From the NCBI GenBank assembly GCA_012799975.1, contig JAAZKF010000125.1:1-34109 (forward strand): a DNA stretch of 34,109 bases, written 5' to 3'. This DNA is from Burkholderiales bacterium (lineage in GTDB: Bacteria; Vulcanimicrobiota; Xenobia; Xenobiales; Xenobiaceae). A model generated the notes under the pieces. The model was not told where the DNA came from. It worked only from the letters and a program-made list of their open reading frames with translations, and did no database searches. The first letter of the stretch is position 1; every line of letters starts with the position of its first letter. The translations under genes and the position numbers were made by a program. Below are positions 1-8,172 of this stretch, in pieces.

Positions 1-362
1 ACCGACATGCCGTCCACCAGCATCGCCGAGGTGCCCGTCCCAACCGAGACCAGCAGGAAGGGTGCTTCGAGATCGGCCGCGCTGTGACGCAACAGAGCCC
101 TGGCTCCAGATCCCCAGGCCGCGAATTCGTTGACCTTCAGGACCGATGACGACCGGGCGAAGCGATTTACCAGTTCCGCTCCCCCCCCGCCCGTCAAACC
201 GAGGGTTCCCCTCTGGGCGCCGTCCAGGACCCGCAAGACCGATTCCAGATCCTCAACCGGCAGAAGCCGGAACTCCGGGGGGCCGGGTTCGAGTCGGAGG
301 GCTACCTTGGCCAGGGTGGCCCCCATATCCACTCCACAGGCCGGATGAAAATTTTGGGACAT
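1..362 (-). CDS. coaW: Type II pantothenate kinase, N-terminal part (truncated by window edge)
   Basis: Catalyses ATP-dependent phosphorylation of pantothenate, the first step of coenzyme A synthesis in the cytoplasm. Translating the minus strand from the ATG at 362-360 gives about 120 residues running off the window. The N-terminus carries the phosphate-binding pattern GVDMGATLAKVAL of the ASKHA fold. Later come a GLTGGGG loop, an acidic VNEF segment and FLLVSVGTGTS, the signature of the eukaryote/Staphylococcus-type (type II, CoaW/Fumble) enzymes, which differ from E. coli CoaA. The C-terminal half is not visible. The upstream ribosome site is weak. It lies 124 bp downstream of a small unknown gene on the same strand, with a strong hairpin between them, so it may be transcribed separately. 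The family call is firm; completeness is unknown. Confidence 0.85.
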   Translation of the reverse strand, partial: MSQNFHPACGVDMGATLAKVALRLEPGPPEFRLLPVEDLESVLRVLDGAQRGTLGLTGGGGAELVNRFARSSSVLKVNEFAAWGSGARALLRHSAADLEAPFLLVSVGTGTSAMLVDGMS

Positions 363-406
363 GCCTGGAAGGCTCCAATCCAAAACGGGTTGCCGCGGCG
401 TACGAA

Positions 407-448
407 GGCAGACCCCGAGCGAGCCGGAGAGCTCGTGCGGGGTCTGCC
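407..448. terminator. Long GC-rich hairpin between the small unknown gene and coaW
   Basis: An 11-bp outer stem (407-417 with 438-448, GGCAGACCCCG and its complement) is followed by a 2/2 internal loop. An inner 5-bp stem (420-424 with 431-435) closes a 6-nt loop. It sits just after the stop of the minus-strand gene ending at 487. No T-run follows, so it could be an intrinsic terminator without a U-tract, an mRNA 3'-end stabiliser or a processing site. Confidence 0.5.
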
Positions 449-486
449 AGCCCAAGAACAGGCCGGGGCAACCCGGAGTTCAGAAT

Positions 487-834
487 CTACTGTCCGGCCT
501 GCTTCTGGCCCTCGCGTTCGGCCTGCAGTTCGGCCAGGGTGGCTTCCAGGCCCTTCTGGGCGTCCGCCATCTTGGATTCGCCGCCCTCGGAGGGTCCCTG
601 AACCTTCTGCGCCGACTGAGGCGTCTGGGCCGAGAGGCCCTGGGCCTCTTCAGAGATGGCGAACTTGTCGGTCTGGTCTATTCCCTTGACCGCTTCCTCC
701 TTCGGCTGCGCGGAAGCAGCTGCGGGAGCCTGGATTTTCGAGGCTTCGGCCGCGTACTGCGCCCCGGCGACCTCGGTTCCACGAATCGCGGGCTTGTTGG
801 CACCGATTTCATTGATCGGATCATCGTAAGCCAT
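487..834 (-). CDS. Small low-complexity hypothetical protein
   Basis: Unrecognised 115-residue protein, rich in Ala, Gln, Glu and Lys. It has no signal peptide, membrane segment or cysteine. The start is the ATG at 834 because AGGAGG lies 10 bases upstream; the longer frame lacks such a site. The N-terminus (MAYDDPINEIG) is followed by an Ala/Pro/Gln-rich stretch. Around residues 58-70 is the phrase DKFAISEEAQGLS, which resembles SEEA motifs in small FlgM-like or flagellum-associated proteins; this is only a visual likeness. The C-terminal third is predicted helical and highly charged. It follows hemG by 57 bp on the same strand and may be co-transcribed with it, although an AT-rich ATATAT stretch just upstream could be its own -10. 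No function is assigned. Confidence 0.7.
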   Translation of the reverse strand: MAYDDPINEIGANKPAIRGTEVAGAQYAAEASKIQAPAAASAQPKEEAVKGIDQTDKFAISEEAQGLSAQTPQSAQKVQGPSEGGESKMADAQKGLEATLAELQAEREGQKQAGQ

Positions 835-891
835 GTGTTCTCGACCTCCTAGCACCATATATCATCCCTTCACGACGGGGAGGGTCCGTGA

Positions 892-2352
892 CTAGGGGCA
901 AACTCCGGACTTTCCGGTTTTTCCCTGGTTCCGGGCCAGGGAATCCAGATATTCCGCCGCGCGAACACCAGCCTGGCGGGCCTGGGCAACACAGTCGGGA
1001 ATGCCTATTCCGCGAAAACCGTTCCCCGCCAGGAAGAGGCCCGGGTGCCTCGAGGCGCGGTCCTGAATCTCGGCTATCAGGTCCAGATGCCCCAACTCGT
1101 ATTGAGGCATGACCCGTTCGTGCCGGAGAGACCAGACCTTCAGGGGGGTGCCCCGAATCCCCATCAGGTCCCGCAAATCTCCCAGGATATCCTCCAGAAG
1201 CTCCTCGGGCGGTCGATCGACCTCGCCCTCCCGACCCGCGCCCCCCGAGAAGGCCCTCAGGATTACCTGACCTTCAGGAGCTCGCCCGGCGTATTTGACC
1301 GAGGCGTAGGTGCATGCCAGGAGGACCCGATTCTCGATCCGGGGCACCACGAAGCCGAAGGAGTTGAGCCGACCGGGTATCTGCCGACGCTGAAAGACCA
1401 GATTCACCACTGCGGAGGAACTGTAGCGGATGCTGGCCAGACGTTTGGCGAGGATGGGATCGAAAGCGCTAAGCCTGGCGGCAGCCCAACCCGGCATGGC
1501 CAGAGCCACCGCATCGAAGCGTTCTGTGAAGCCCGGAGAGCAAAGCCACCAGCCTCCGCCTCCGGGTTCCGGCTCGATGCGCTCCAGCGCCAGGCCCGTG
1601 CGCAGGGTCCCCGGGGGCAGGGCCTCGACCAGGCGCTCGACCAGGGTCTGAAGTCCTCCCTCAAGCGAGACGAAGAGCCCGTAGCGGGGACCCGCCCGGG
1701 TGGCCGCCCGATTCCCGCCCTGACGAGAACCCCGCATGCCGGCCAGCAGGCCCCGGATCACGCTGCCATGGCTATATTCCATATCCAGGAAGCGAGGCAT
1801 GGTGGCCTGCAGGCTCAAGCGCTCCGGGTCGCCCCCGTAGATCCCCCCGACCAGGGGCTGAGCCATCCGCTCCAAGGCCTCGCGACCCAAGCGGCGCCCC
1901 ACGAAACCGGCCAGGGTCTCGTCTCCCGATTCCCGGCGTCGGGGCAGGAACAGGTCCAGGCCGATGCGCAACTTGCCCAGGGGGCTGAGAACCGGCGTCA
2001 GGAGGAATGGGATCAGACGCGTGGGGGCCAGCAGGCGAAAGCCTTCGGGGATCGGCACCAGCCTACCGTCCCGGACCACCATGGCCCGGCGATCATCCTC
2101 GTTGGTGGGCTGGATCAATAGTTCCAGTCCCAGGTCCCGGCATAACTGCAGGCCCGCCGGCTTGTCGGTGAGCATCGAGTCCGGTCCGCCCTCCAGGACC
2201 AGCTCGTCCTCACGCCGGCTCTGGATGGCTCCCCCCGGGCGCGAACTCCCCTCGAAGAGGTGAACCTTCAGAGCAGGATTTTCACGCAGCGCCGCCCAGG
2301 CCAGGGCCAGACCGCTGATTCCCGCCCCCACGACGGCCAGGCTGCGGCTCAT
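892..2352 (-). CDS. hemG: Oxygen-dependent type protoporphyrinogen oxidase
   Basis: FAD enzyme of the HemY/PPOX family (486 aa, usual size 450-500) that oxidises protoporphyrinogen IX (or coproporphyrinogen III in the monoderm pathway) late in haem synthesis. The N-terminus has the dinucleotide-binding pattern VVGAGISGLALAW at residues 7-19, followed by the glycine-rich EGSSRPGGAIQS and the PPOX-typical EGGPDSM. The C-terminus has the second flavin contact LFLAGNGFRGIGIPDC. The start ATG at 2352 overlaps the hemE stop as ATGA, so the two genes are translationally coupled. The HemY family includes both protoporphyrinogen and coproporphyrinogen oxidases; sequence alone does not decide. No ferrochelatase lies next to it, unlike the classic hemEHG order. 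Confidence 0.93.
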   Translation of the reverse strand: MSRSLAVVGAGISGLALAWAALRENPALKVHLFEGSSRPGGAIQSRREDELVLEGGPDSMLTDKPAGLQLCRDLGLELLIQPTNEDDRRAMVVRDGRLVPIPEGFRLLAPTRLIPFLLTPVLSPLGKLRIGLDLFLPRRRESGDETLAGFVGRRLGREALERMAQPLVGGIYGGDPERLSLQATMPRFLDMEYSHGSVIRGLLAGMRGSRQGGNRAATRAGPRYGLFVSLEGGLQTLVERLVEALPPGTLRTGLALERIEPEPGGGGWWLCSPGFTERFDAVALAMPGWAAARLSAFDPILAKRLASIRYSSSAVVNLVFQRRQIPGRLNSFGFVVPRIENRVLLACTYASVKYAGRAPEGQVILRAFSGGAGREGEVDRPPEELLEDILGDLRDLMGIRGTPLKVWSLRHERVMPQYELGHLDLIAEIQDRASRHPGLFLAGNGFRGIGIPDCVAQARQAGVRAAEYLDSLARNQGKTGKSGVCP

Positions 2353-3413
2353 CCGGCGGTCATCTCGTGAACAATCTCGATCAGGAAGCGCACGTTCTCG
2401 GCCGGAGTCCCCGGCAGGACCCCGTGCCCCAGGTTGAAGATATGCCCCAGATTTCCGGCGTTGGCCTCCAGGATGCGGGCCACCCGCTGGCGGATATAAT
2501 CCCGGTCCGCCAGGAGGACCGAGGGGTCCAGGTTGCCTTGGACGGGTCGGGACCCCAGGCGCTGGCGGGCCTCGGCCAGGGAGGTCAGGAAGTCGACCCC
2601 GACCACGTCGGCACCGGCCTCGTCGAAGGCTTCCAGAAGCCCGCAGGTTCCCCGTCCGAAGTGGATTCGAGGGACCTCGGAAATTGCCTGAAGCACCCTC
2701 TGGCTGTGGGGCAGGACGAATTCCCGGTAGTCCTCCACACCCAGCACCCCCGCCCACGAGTCGAAGAGCTGCACCGCCTGCACGCCGGCCTGGACCTGAC
2801 CGCGCAGATAACCCGCCGTCCCGCGCGCGATGAGTCCCATCAGCTCATGCCAGGCCTGGGGATGCCGGAACATGAAGGCCTTGGTGCGCTCGAAATTGCG
2901 CGAGGTCCCCCCCTCGATCAGGTAGGAGGCGACGGTGAACGGTGCACCTGCAAAGCCGATCAGTGGGATATTCGCAGGGAGCTCGTGCCGAGCCAGGTGG
3001 ATGGCTTCGTAGACGAACCCGAGTTCGTCGGGATCGATCTCGCGCAGGGTGCAAAGTCCCATGACATCCCGAACCGGACTGGCGATTGCGGGTCCCTCGC
3101 CCTGATTGAAGGTCAACTCCAGGCCCATGGTCTCGACGATCAACAGGATGTCCGAGAAGAGGATGGCGGCGTCCGGACGAATGTCCTGCACCGCCCGGAC
3201 GGTAACCTCGGCGGCCAGTTGGGGATTCTTGCACAGGTCCAGGAAGTAGTGCTGGGACCGGAGGCCACGATACCACTCCTGGTAGCGGCCGGCCTGGCGC
3301 ATCAACCACACCGGGGTATAAGGCACCTTCTGGCCGCGGCACGCCTTCAGGAAGGGGCTCTGAGCCAGAAGGTCCTGGTCCGGTGGGGAGGGCCTGGATT
3401 CGATTCCGGTCAA
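2349..3413 (-). CDS. hemE: Uroporphyrinogen decarboxylase
   Basis: Decarboxylates the four acetate side chains of uroporphyrinogen III to give coproporphyrinogen III; cytoplasmic, haem pathway. It is 354 aa, the normal family length. The signature PVWLMRQAGRYQEWYR (about residues 34-49) contains the substrate-binding Arg residues. FSDILLIVETMG carries the conserved catalytic Asp region, and GFAGAPFTVASYLIEGG is the second family signature. The only sensible start is TTG at 3413, 4 bases after the clpP stop. There is no strong Shine-Dalgarno, so it is probably coupled to clpP translation. The stop overlaps the hemG start. The order clpP-hemE-hemG makes one transcription unit likely. Confidence 0.96.
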   Translation of the reverse strand: MTGIESRPSPPDQDLLAQSPFLKACRGQKVPYTPVWLMRQAGRYQEWYRGLRSQHYFLDLCKNPQLAAEVTVRAVQDIRPDAAILFSDILLIVETMGLELTFNQGEGPAIASPVRDVMGLCTLREIDPDELGFVYEAIHLARHELPANIPLIGFAGAPFTVASYLIEGGTSRNFERTKAFMFRHPQAWHELMGLIARGTAGYLRGQVQAGVQAVQLFDSWAGVLGVEDYREFVLPHSQRVLQAISEVPRIHFGRGTCGLLEAFDEAGADVVGVDFLTSLAEARQRLGSRPVQGNLDPSVLLADRDYIRQRVARILEANAGNLGHIFNLGHGVLPGTPAENVRFLIEIVHEMTAG

Positions 3414-3417
3414 GGGT

Positions 3418-4020
3418 TCAGCGCTTTTCTCGCGATATGATCTCGTCGATCAGGCCATAGTCCTTGGCTTCTTGAGCGGACATGTAGTAGTCGCGTTCAG
3501 TGTCGCGCGCGACCTTCTCGAGGTCCTGCCCGGTGTGCTCGGCCAGGATCTTGTTCAGGGTCTCGCGGGTCTTGATGATCTGCCGGGCGTGGATATCGAT
3601 ATCGGTGGCCTGCCCGCCGATCTGACTGATCCAGGGCTGGTGGATCATGATGCGGGAATAAGGCAGGGCGAAGCGCTTGCCCTTGGCTCCGCCACCCAGG
3701 AGCACGGCGGCGGCACTGGCGGCCATGCCCATGCAGATGCAGGAGACGTCGGGCTTCACCAACTGCATACAGTCATAGATACCCAGACCCGCCGTGACCG
3801 AGCCTCCAGGGCTGTTGATGTAGATGTCGATATCCTTGTCCGGATCCTCCTGCTCGAGGTAGAGCAGTTGGGCGATGACCAGATTGGCCAGCGCATCGTC
3901 GATGGCCTCCCCCACGAAGATGATGCGATTCTTCAGAAGCCTCGAATAGATATCGTAGGCACGTTCGCCGCGGGCGGTCTGCTCGACCACCATGGGGATC
4001 AACTGGTTCTGGGGGATCAT
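3418..4020 (-). CDS. clpP: ATP-dependent Clp protease proteolytic subunit
   Basis: Serine peptidase that forms the double-heptamer chamber of the Clp protease and works with ClpX/ClpA/ClpC ATPases. With the ATG at 4020 (GGAGAG five bases upstream) the protein is 200 aa, matching the family. The catalytic triad is visible: Ser102 in [10 protein letters not shown], His127 in RIMIHQPW and Asp177 in TERDYYMSA. The substrate-binding glycine-rich strand [16 protein letters not shown] is also present. A longer in-frame extension to 4104 has no ribosome site and is not used. No clpX or tig gene is adjacent. Instead it leads hemE-hemG, separated by 4 bases. It is divergent from the M23-like gene across a 150-bp promoter region. 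Confidence 0.96.
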   Translation of the reverse strand: MIPQNQLIPMVVEQTARGERAYDIYSRLLKNRIIFVGEAIDDALANLVIAQLLYLEQEDPDKDIDIYINSPGGSVTAGLGIYDCMQLVKPDVSCICMGMAASAAAVLLGGGAKGKRFALPYSRIMIHQPWISQIGGQATDIDIHARQIIKTRETLNKILAEHTGQDLEKVARDTERDYYMSAQEAKDYGLIDEIISREKR

Positions 4021-4150
4021 GGTCTCTCCAATGCTCGAGGCCGGGAATTCCCTCCCGGATTCTGCCAGGGAACTGGCGGCGAGCCTCTTCGCGTTCCAGT
4101 CCACCTCCCCTGCACCTGCCCTGGAGGGCCTCCCCCACAGCCCCGGGGGA

Positions 4151-4159
4151 TGCTAGACT
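4151..4159 (+). promoter_or_regulatory. Extended -10 element upstream of the M23-like gene
   Basis: TGC-TAGACT lies 11 bases before the ATG at 4171. It matches the TGC-TANNNT form seen before the tRNA and several other genes here. No -35 box is evident 17 bases upstream. If used, the transcript would start only a few bases before the start codon, so it would be leaderless or nearly so. Confidence 0.4.
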
Positions 4160-4170
4160 GGGAAGGCATC

Positions 4171-5403
4171 ATGCGCAGAAGCCTTGCATCTCGATTCATC
4201 ATCCTGGCCTGGATGGTATGGATGGCCAGCCCGCTCCTGGCTGCACCGCCCGGAACCACCCAGGTTCCGGCCGTTATCGATGCCCTGCGGACGAGGTTCG
4301 GGGTCACCGACCTGTCGACCTCGGAGGGCAAGGTTGCAGACATAACGGGTCTGGTGGCTTTACAGCGCACGCTCTGCCCCGAAGCAGTCCTGACCAGCGG
4401 CTTCTACGACTGGCGCACCGTCTCGCGCTATCGCCGGAATCCCGGCCTGCACCTGGGCTATGACATCGCCATGCCGGCCGGCACGCCCGTGCGCGCCGGC
4501 TGGCCTGGAACCGTGGTCTCGGTAGCCCCCTGGACGGAGGGCGAATGGGGGCTTACGGTACGCTCCGCCTCGGGTACCGAGGTGACCTACGGGCATATCC
4601 GCCCATCCCTCTCCGCGGGCGATCCGGTCCAGGTCGGCACCATCGTAGGGACCATCTCGATCGACCATGTGGACGTCAAGATGCGCGACTCGGCCGGAAA
4701 CTACGTGGACTTCGGTGGCCAGGCATCCGCTTCGGCAACCACCCCCTTTGCTGCCTTCGCAGCCGACTCGCGCGAGGCCCAGATGGTGACCTGGCTGGTC
4801 GCTCGCAACAGCCTCGAGACCTCCGAGAGCGAGCTGGAAGGTCGCAGACGTGAGAAGGCCTCTGCCGCGCTGGAGCGCCGTCGCCTGGAGTCGCGACGGG
4901 TCGAACTCGAGCAGGCGGTCCCGCTGATGGCCCGCTATGTCGAGGAGGGCCTGGTGTCTCGAGCAGAGGCCGAGAAGACGCGTTCAGACCTGGCCACCAC
5001 CCTCCAGGCCCTGGCCCGGCTCAAGAAGCGTCAGAAGGAAGCCCCCGAGCGGATCGCCGAGTTGGAGAACCAGGTGCGGGCCGCCCGCAGCCGGCTGGCG
5101 GTCGTGGAAAGACGGGCCCGACAGCGCGGGATCACCTGGGCCGAGGTCACCGGCTTCGTGAACGGCGTGGTGGCCCGCGATGCCCGGCTCCGCGACCAGG
5201 TCCTCGACTACAAGCGCGACAAACAGGAGACGCGTACCCGACGGGTCGGTGAGCTTCGCCAGGAGGTCCGCGCGGGTCGCCAGAACCTGGCGGAGTTGGA
5301 GAATCTCTACGAGATGGGCGGTCTGCCGCGACGCGAGATCGAAGCTGCCCGAGAACGCCAGCAGATCCTGGAGGCCGAGCTCAAGTCGCTGGAGGGTTCC
5401 TGA
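4171..5403 (+). CDS. Secreted M23 (LytM)-like protein with C-terminal coiled coil
   Basis: Likely exported envelope protein of 410 aa. Residues 1-25 form a signal peptide (charged MRRSLASR, hydrophobic core, cleavage after LLAA). Residues about 75-185 match a peptidoglycan endopeptidase M23/LytM fold: HLGYD (His94, Asp98), YGHI (His142) and HVDVKM (His166). Normally the last motif is HxH, but the second His, a zinc ligand, is Asp168 here. The enzyme may therefore bind metal differently or be inactive and act as an activator, as EnvC/NlpD do. Residues about 200-410 are a long charged coiled coil with two hairpin-turn phrases, YVEEGLVSRAEAEK (256-269) and LYEMGGLPRREIEA (379-392), resembling membrane-fusion-protein hairpins. 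The start ATG has GGAAGG upstream. It converges on degV with a gap of nine bases. Confidence 0.8.
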   Translation: MRRSLASRFIILAWMVWMASPLLAAPPGTTQVPAVIDALRTRFGVTDLSTSEGKVADITGLVALQRTLCPEAVLTSGFYDWRTVSRYRRNPGLHLGYDIAMPAGTPVRAGWPGTVVSVAPWTEGEWGLTVRSASGTEVTYGHIRPSLSAGDPVQVGTIVGTISIDHVDVKMRDSAGNYVDFGGQASASATTPFAAFAADSREAQMVTWLVARNSLETSESELEGRRREKASAALERRRLESRRVELEQAVPLMARYVEEGLVSRAEAEKTRSDLATTLQALARLKKRQKEAPERIAELENQVRAARSRLAVVERRARQRGITWAEVTGFVNGVVARDARLRDQVLDYKRDKQETRTRRVGELRQEVRAGRQNLAELENLYEMGGLPRREIEAARERQQILEAELKSLEGS

Positions 5404-5412
5404 ACCCCGTCC

Positions 5413-6252
5413 TCAGGAGTGATAGGCCAGTCCCGCCGCTCCCGGGCCTACGTGGGTCCCGATCACGGCTCCGATCACGGTGCGCAGGATCTCGAAGTCG
5501 CCGGGGATCCTCTCGCGGACCTTCTGCTCCAGCCTCTCGGCAGCCTGGGGGGCCGCGCCGTGGATCACGAAAAGCCGGCGCAGGGGCTTGAGGCGATGGT
5601 CCTTGGCGGCCAGATCCACGATGCGGTTCAGCGCCTGCTCGAATCCGAAGGTCTTGGCCAGCGGCACCACCGACTGGTCCGCGAACGAGAGGATGGGCCT
5701 GATCTTGAGAAGACCGCCCAACAGCGCCTGGGCCCGACCGATCCGCCCCCCCTTGGCCAGGTGGTCCAGGGTCTCGAGGGTGAAGTACAGCTTCAGGTCC
5801 TGGCGGACCTGCCGGACGTGGGTTTCGATCCCGTCCAAGTCCTGGCCCTCCTCGGCCGCCTCCCAGGCCGCCATGGCCAGCAGTCCCAGGGCAGCGGTCA
5901 CCGATTCAGAGTCCCAGACCCGCACGCGCGCACCCTCCTCCCCCATCAGGCGCACGGCCTGGGAGGCCGAAGAGCAGGTCCCCGAGAGCGACGAGGCCAG
6001 GTGCATCGAGAAGATCGGTCCCGGAATCCGGCGATAGATCTGCAGGAAGTCTTCGGGTGTGGGCTGCGAGGTGCCGGGGTGATGCGGTGATGAGGTCAGC
6101 TTCCGGAAGAAGTCGGCGTTGCTCAGGGTGACGCCATCCCGGAAGGACTCAGTCCCGAAAAGAACATATAGCGGGACGACCTGCAGCCCCAGCCGCGCGA
6201 CCAGTTCTGAGGGGAGGTCGCAGGTAGAATCGGTCAGGATGGTGGCTTTCAA
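5413..6252 (-). CDS. fakB: DegV family fatty-acid-binding protein (FakB)
   Basis: Binds a fatty acid and presents its carboxylate to FakA, which phosphorylates it to acyl-phosphate. It is 279 aa, the normal DegV size. Family marks are the N-terminal ILTDSTCDLPSEL, the GTSQPTPEDF loop, MHLASSLSGTCSSA (the Ser that contacts the fatty-acid carboxylate) and the C-terminal GTHVGPGAAGLAY. The start is TTG at 6252, supported by GGAG six bases upstream. That GGAG lies across the stop of fakA, which ends at 6256, so the pair is coupled. Location directly after fakA makes the FakB assignment strong. Which fatty acid it prefers cannot be read from the sequence. Confidence 0.92.
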   Translation of the reverse strand: MKATILTDSTCDLPSELVARLGLQVVPLYVLFGTESFRDGVTLSNADFFRKLTSSPHHPGTSQPTPEDFLQIYRRIPGPIFSMHLASSLSGTCSSASQAVRLMGEEGARVRVWDSESVTAALGLLAMAAWEAAEEGQDLDGIETHVRQVRQDLKLYFTLETLDHLAKGGRIGRAQALLGGLLKIRPILSFADQSVVPLAKTFGFEQALNRIVDLAAKDHRLKPLRRLFVIHGAAPQAAERLEQKVRERIPGDFEILRTVIGAVIGTHVGPGAAGLAYHS

Positions 6253-6255
6253 AGG

Positions 6256-7929
6256 CTACTCCAAGGTGATCAGGGCAGGGTGGTGGGGCTGGCCTCCCCA
6301 GAGGAACTCGACGCGGGCTGCCGGGTGCAGACGGCCGATCTCCAGCAGCAGGACTTCGACCTCGTCGGGATCGCAATCCTCTCCGGCCACCAGGACCAGC
6401 CGGGAGAATTCTTGTCGGGGGGGCGCCTGGAACAGGCTTAAAACAGCCTGCGAGAAGGTCGCTTCCACCCCGGCCAGACGGCCTCCCCACAAGGCCATAT
6501 AGTCCCCGTTGCGAACCTGGAAGCCCTGGATCGCAGCGTCTTTGACGGCCTGGGTGACTTCGCCACAGGAGAGGCCGCCCAGGCGCTCTTCCAGGGTTTC
6601 AGGAGCGTCCTGTTGGCTGAGCAGGGCCACGGCTTGCGAAGGACAACTCGTGTCCAGGACGCGCACCGGCACTTCGGCCAGGCGCGCCGCCTGGAGTGCG
6701 GCAGCGGTGCAGTTGGAGTTGTTGGGCAGTACCAGGACCTCCTCCCCGCTATCCGCCACCTTCTGGATGGCGTCGAGGATCTCGCGGGTGCTGGGGTTGA
6801 GGGTCTGCCCGCCAGGGACCACCTCCATCCCCCAGGCCTGGAAGTAGGCCTCCAGACCTTCGCCAGAAGCGATGGATACCATGGGGGGCAGGCCCCGGGC
6901 GGCCACCAGGTAATCCTCAGGAGGTTCGATCAACTGCAGCTCGCCCTGGAATTCGGCGCTGGTAGATTCGTAGAGGGCCGGCGAAATGCCCCGGTCGAGA
7001 TCCTCCAGACGACGCTGGTTCTGCTCGTGCATGTCCTCCACCTTGCGACGGAAGCTGCGCGAACCGGGTGTGACCAGGGCCTCGATACGCTCGGGATGGT
7101 CGGTGTGGATATGCACTTTCAGCAAATCGCAGGTGCGTGCCAGGACCAACGAGTCTCCCAATTCCTCCAGAACGGGCCGCAGGGTCTCAGGTTCCAGGTC
7201 GGTCCCCTCGACCAGGAACTCGGTGCAGTAGCGAAATTTTATCTCCGATTCCAGGACCTGACGAGCCGGCAGGATTGCTGGAAGCAGTTCCTCTGGAGAA
7301 GCCAGTTGCTGGCCATGGGTCACCTTGAGCATGCCCTCCAACATGTAGACCAGTCCCAGGCCGCCGGCGTCGACCACTCCGGCCTCCTTCAGGACGGCCA
7401 GCTCGTCCCGGCTGGAGAGCAGGACCTCCCGGGCGTGGGTAGCCAGGGCAGCGAAGAATTCAGAGAGTTCGCGGGTTCCCCGAGCTACCTGGCGGGCCCG
7501 CCCGGCCACCTCCCGGATGACGGTCAGAATCGTCCCTTCGCGGGGTTGAAGCACGGCACTATAGGCGGCCGAGGAAGAAGCCTCCAGGGCCTGGGCCAGG
7601 CAGTCTGTATCCGCGCGCTCGCAGGTGGAAAGACCATGGGCAAAACCGTGCAGGATCTGCGAGAGGATGACCCCCGAGTTTCCTCGAGCCCCCATCAAAG
7701 CACCCCGGGCTGCCGCCCGGGCCACTTCGCCGACCTTTTCGGGGGCTCGCCGGGCCAGCAACGGCGAGAGCGCGCCGCGCATGGTCAAGGAGAGATTGGT
7801 TCCGGTATCCCCATCAGGAACCGGGAAGACGTTCAGTTGGTTCAGGATGCCGCGGTGCAGGGAGAGCCAGCGTCCCCCGGCCACCAGCAGGCGCTTGAGC
7901 AACTTTCCGTCACAATGCGTGATTCCCAA
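6256..7929 (-). CDS. fakA: Fatty acid kinase catalytic subunit FakA (DAK2/YloV family)
   Basis: ATP-dependent kinase that phosphorylates FakB-bound fatty acids, feeding host-derived or recycled acyl chains to the PlsX/PlsY phospholipid route. It is 557 aa, matching the usual 545-560. The N-terminal DAK2 kinase domain shows NVFPVPDGDTGTNL (residues 33-46; metal-binding Asp39 and Asp41) and GARGNSGVILSQ. It is followed by the middle domain (VHIHTDHPE) and the C-terminal DegV-like domain with LPNNSNCTAAA. The start is TTG at 7929 with GGGAG seven bases upstream. The Asp23-like yloU gene that commonly precedes it in Bacillota is absent here. A roughly 200-base leader with two hairpins precedes it. 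Confidence 0.94.
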   Translation of the reverse strand: MGITHCDGKLLKRLLVAGGRWLSLHRGILNQLNVFPVPDGDTGTNLSLTMRGALSPLLARRAPEKVGEVARAAARGALMGARGNSGVILSQILHGFAHGLSTCERADTDCLAQALEASSSAAYSAVLQPREGTILTVIREVAGRARQVARGTRELSEFFAALATHAREVLLSSRDELAVLKEAGVVDAGGLGLVYMLEGMLKVTHGQQLASPEELLPAILPARQVLESEIKFRYCTEFLVEGTDLEPETLRPVLEELGDSLVLARTCDLLKVHIHTDHPERIEALVTPGSRSFRRKVEDMHEQNQRRLEDLDRGISPALYESTSAEFQGELQLIEPPEDYLVAARGLPPMVSIASGEGLEAYFQAWGMEVVPGGQTLNPSTREILDAIQKVADSGEEVLVLPNNSNCTAAALQAARLAEVPVRVLDTSCPSQAVALLSQQDAPETLEERLGGLSCGEVTQAVKDAAIQGFQVRNGDYMALWGGRLAGVEATFSQAVLSLFQAPPRQEFSRLVLVAGEDCDPDEVEVLLLEIGRLHPAARVEFLWGGQPHHPALITLE

Positions 7930-7985
7930 GAAGAAGCTCCCGGCCTGGGCTGCCAGCTCCGATCCTCTTGCTGGCGGAAAGGGTG

Positions 7986-8009
7986 GGGGCCGGCGTCATG
8001 GCCGGCCCC
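7986..8009 (-). promoter_or_regulatory. Hairpin in the fakA leader
   Basis: Perfect 9-bp stem GGGGCCGGC/GCCGGCCCC with a 6-nt loop. It lies 57 bases upstream of the fakA TTG and downstream of the predicted transcription start. On the transcript it is followed by a pyrimidine-rich CACCCTTTCC. It could be an attenuator or a stabilising 5' hairpin. Confidence 0.4.
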
Positions 8010-8143
8010 GGACGTCCCTCCCTGACCTTCCCAAATTGCATGATGCAGTATTGATGAGCGTTGCGCCCCCCGCAGGGGGCAATTGCTCTCGGGCCTTCCG
8101 AGCCCGAACCAATCGAGTCGGATCAGGGTTGAGGACCAAGAAG

Positions 8144-8172
8144 ATGGTAGCACCCTCCTCTTCGCCGTGCAA
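8144..8172 (-). promoter_or_regulatory. Promoter for fakA-fakB
   Basis: The -35 box TTGCAC (8172-8167) and -10 box TACCAT (8149-8144) are separated by exactly 17 bases, and the -10 is preceded by TGC. This has the same build as the tRNA promoter at 33083. The transcript would start near 8137, giving about 208 bases of leader before the fakA start. Confidence 0.55.

Noticed and set aside
1045-2121. Long plus-strand open frame (358 codons) opposite hemG
   Set aside because: It mirrors the codon pattern of hemG, has no ribosome site or recognisable domain, and reads as Gln/Gly/Pro-rich shadow peptide.
4043-4052. Palindrome GGGAATTCCC upstream of clpP
   Set aside because: A 10-bp palindrome alone is weak evidence for an operator; no second copy was found.
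7910-8041. 43-codon minus-strand leader frame overlapping the fakA start
   Set aside because: No ribosome site and no recognisable peptide; more likely part of the untranslated leader, although a leader peptide cannot be fully excluded.
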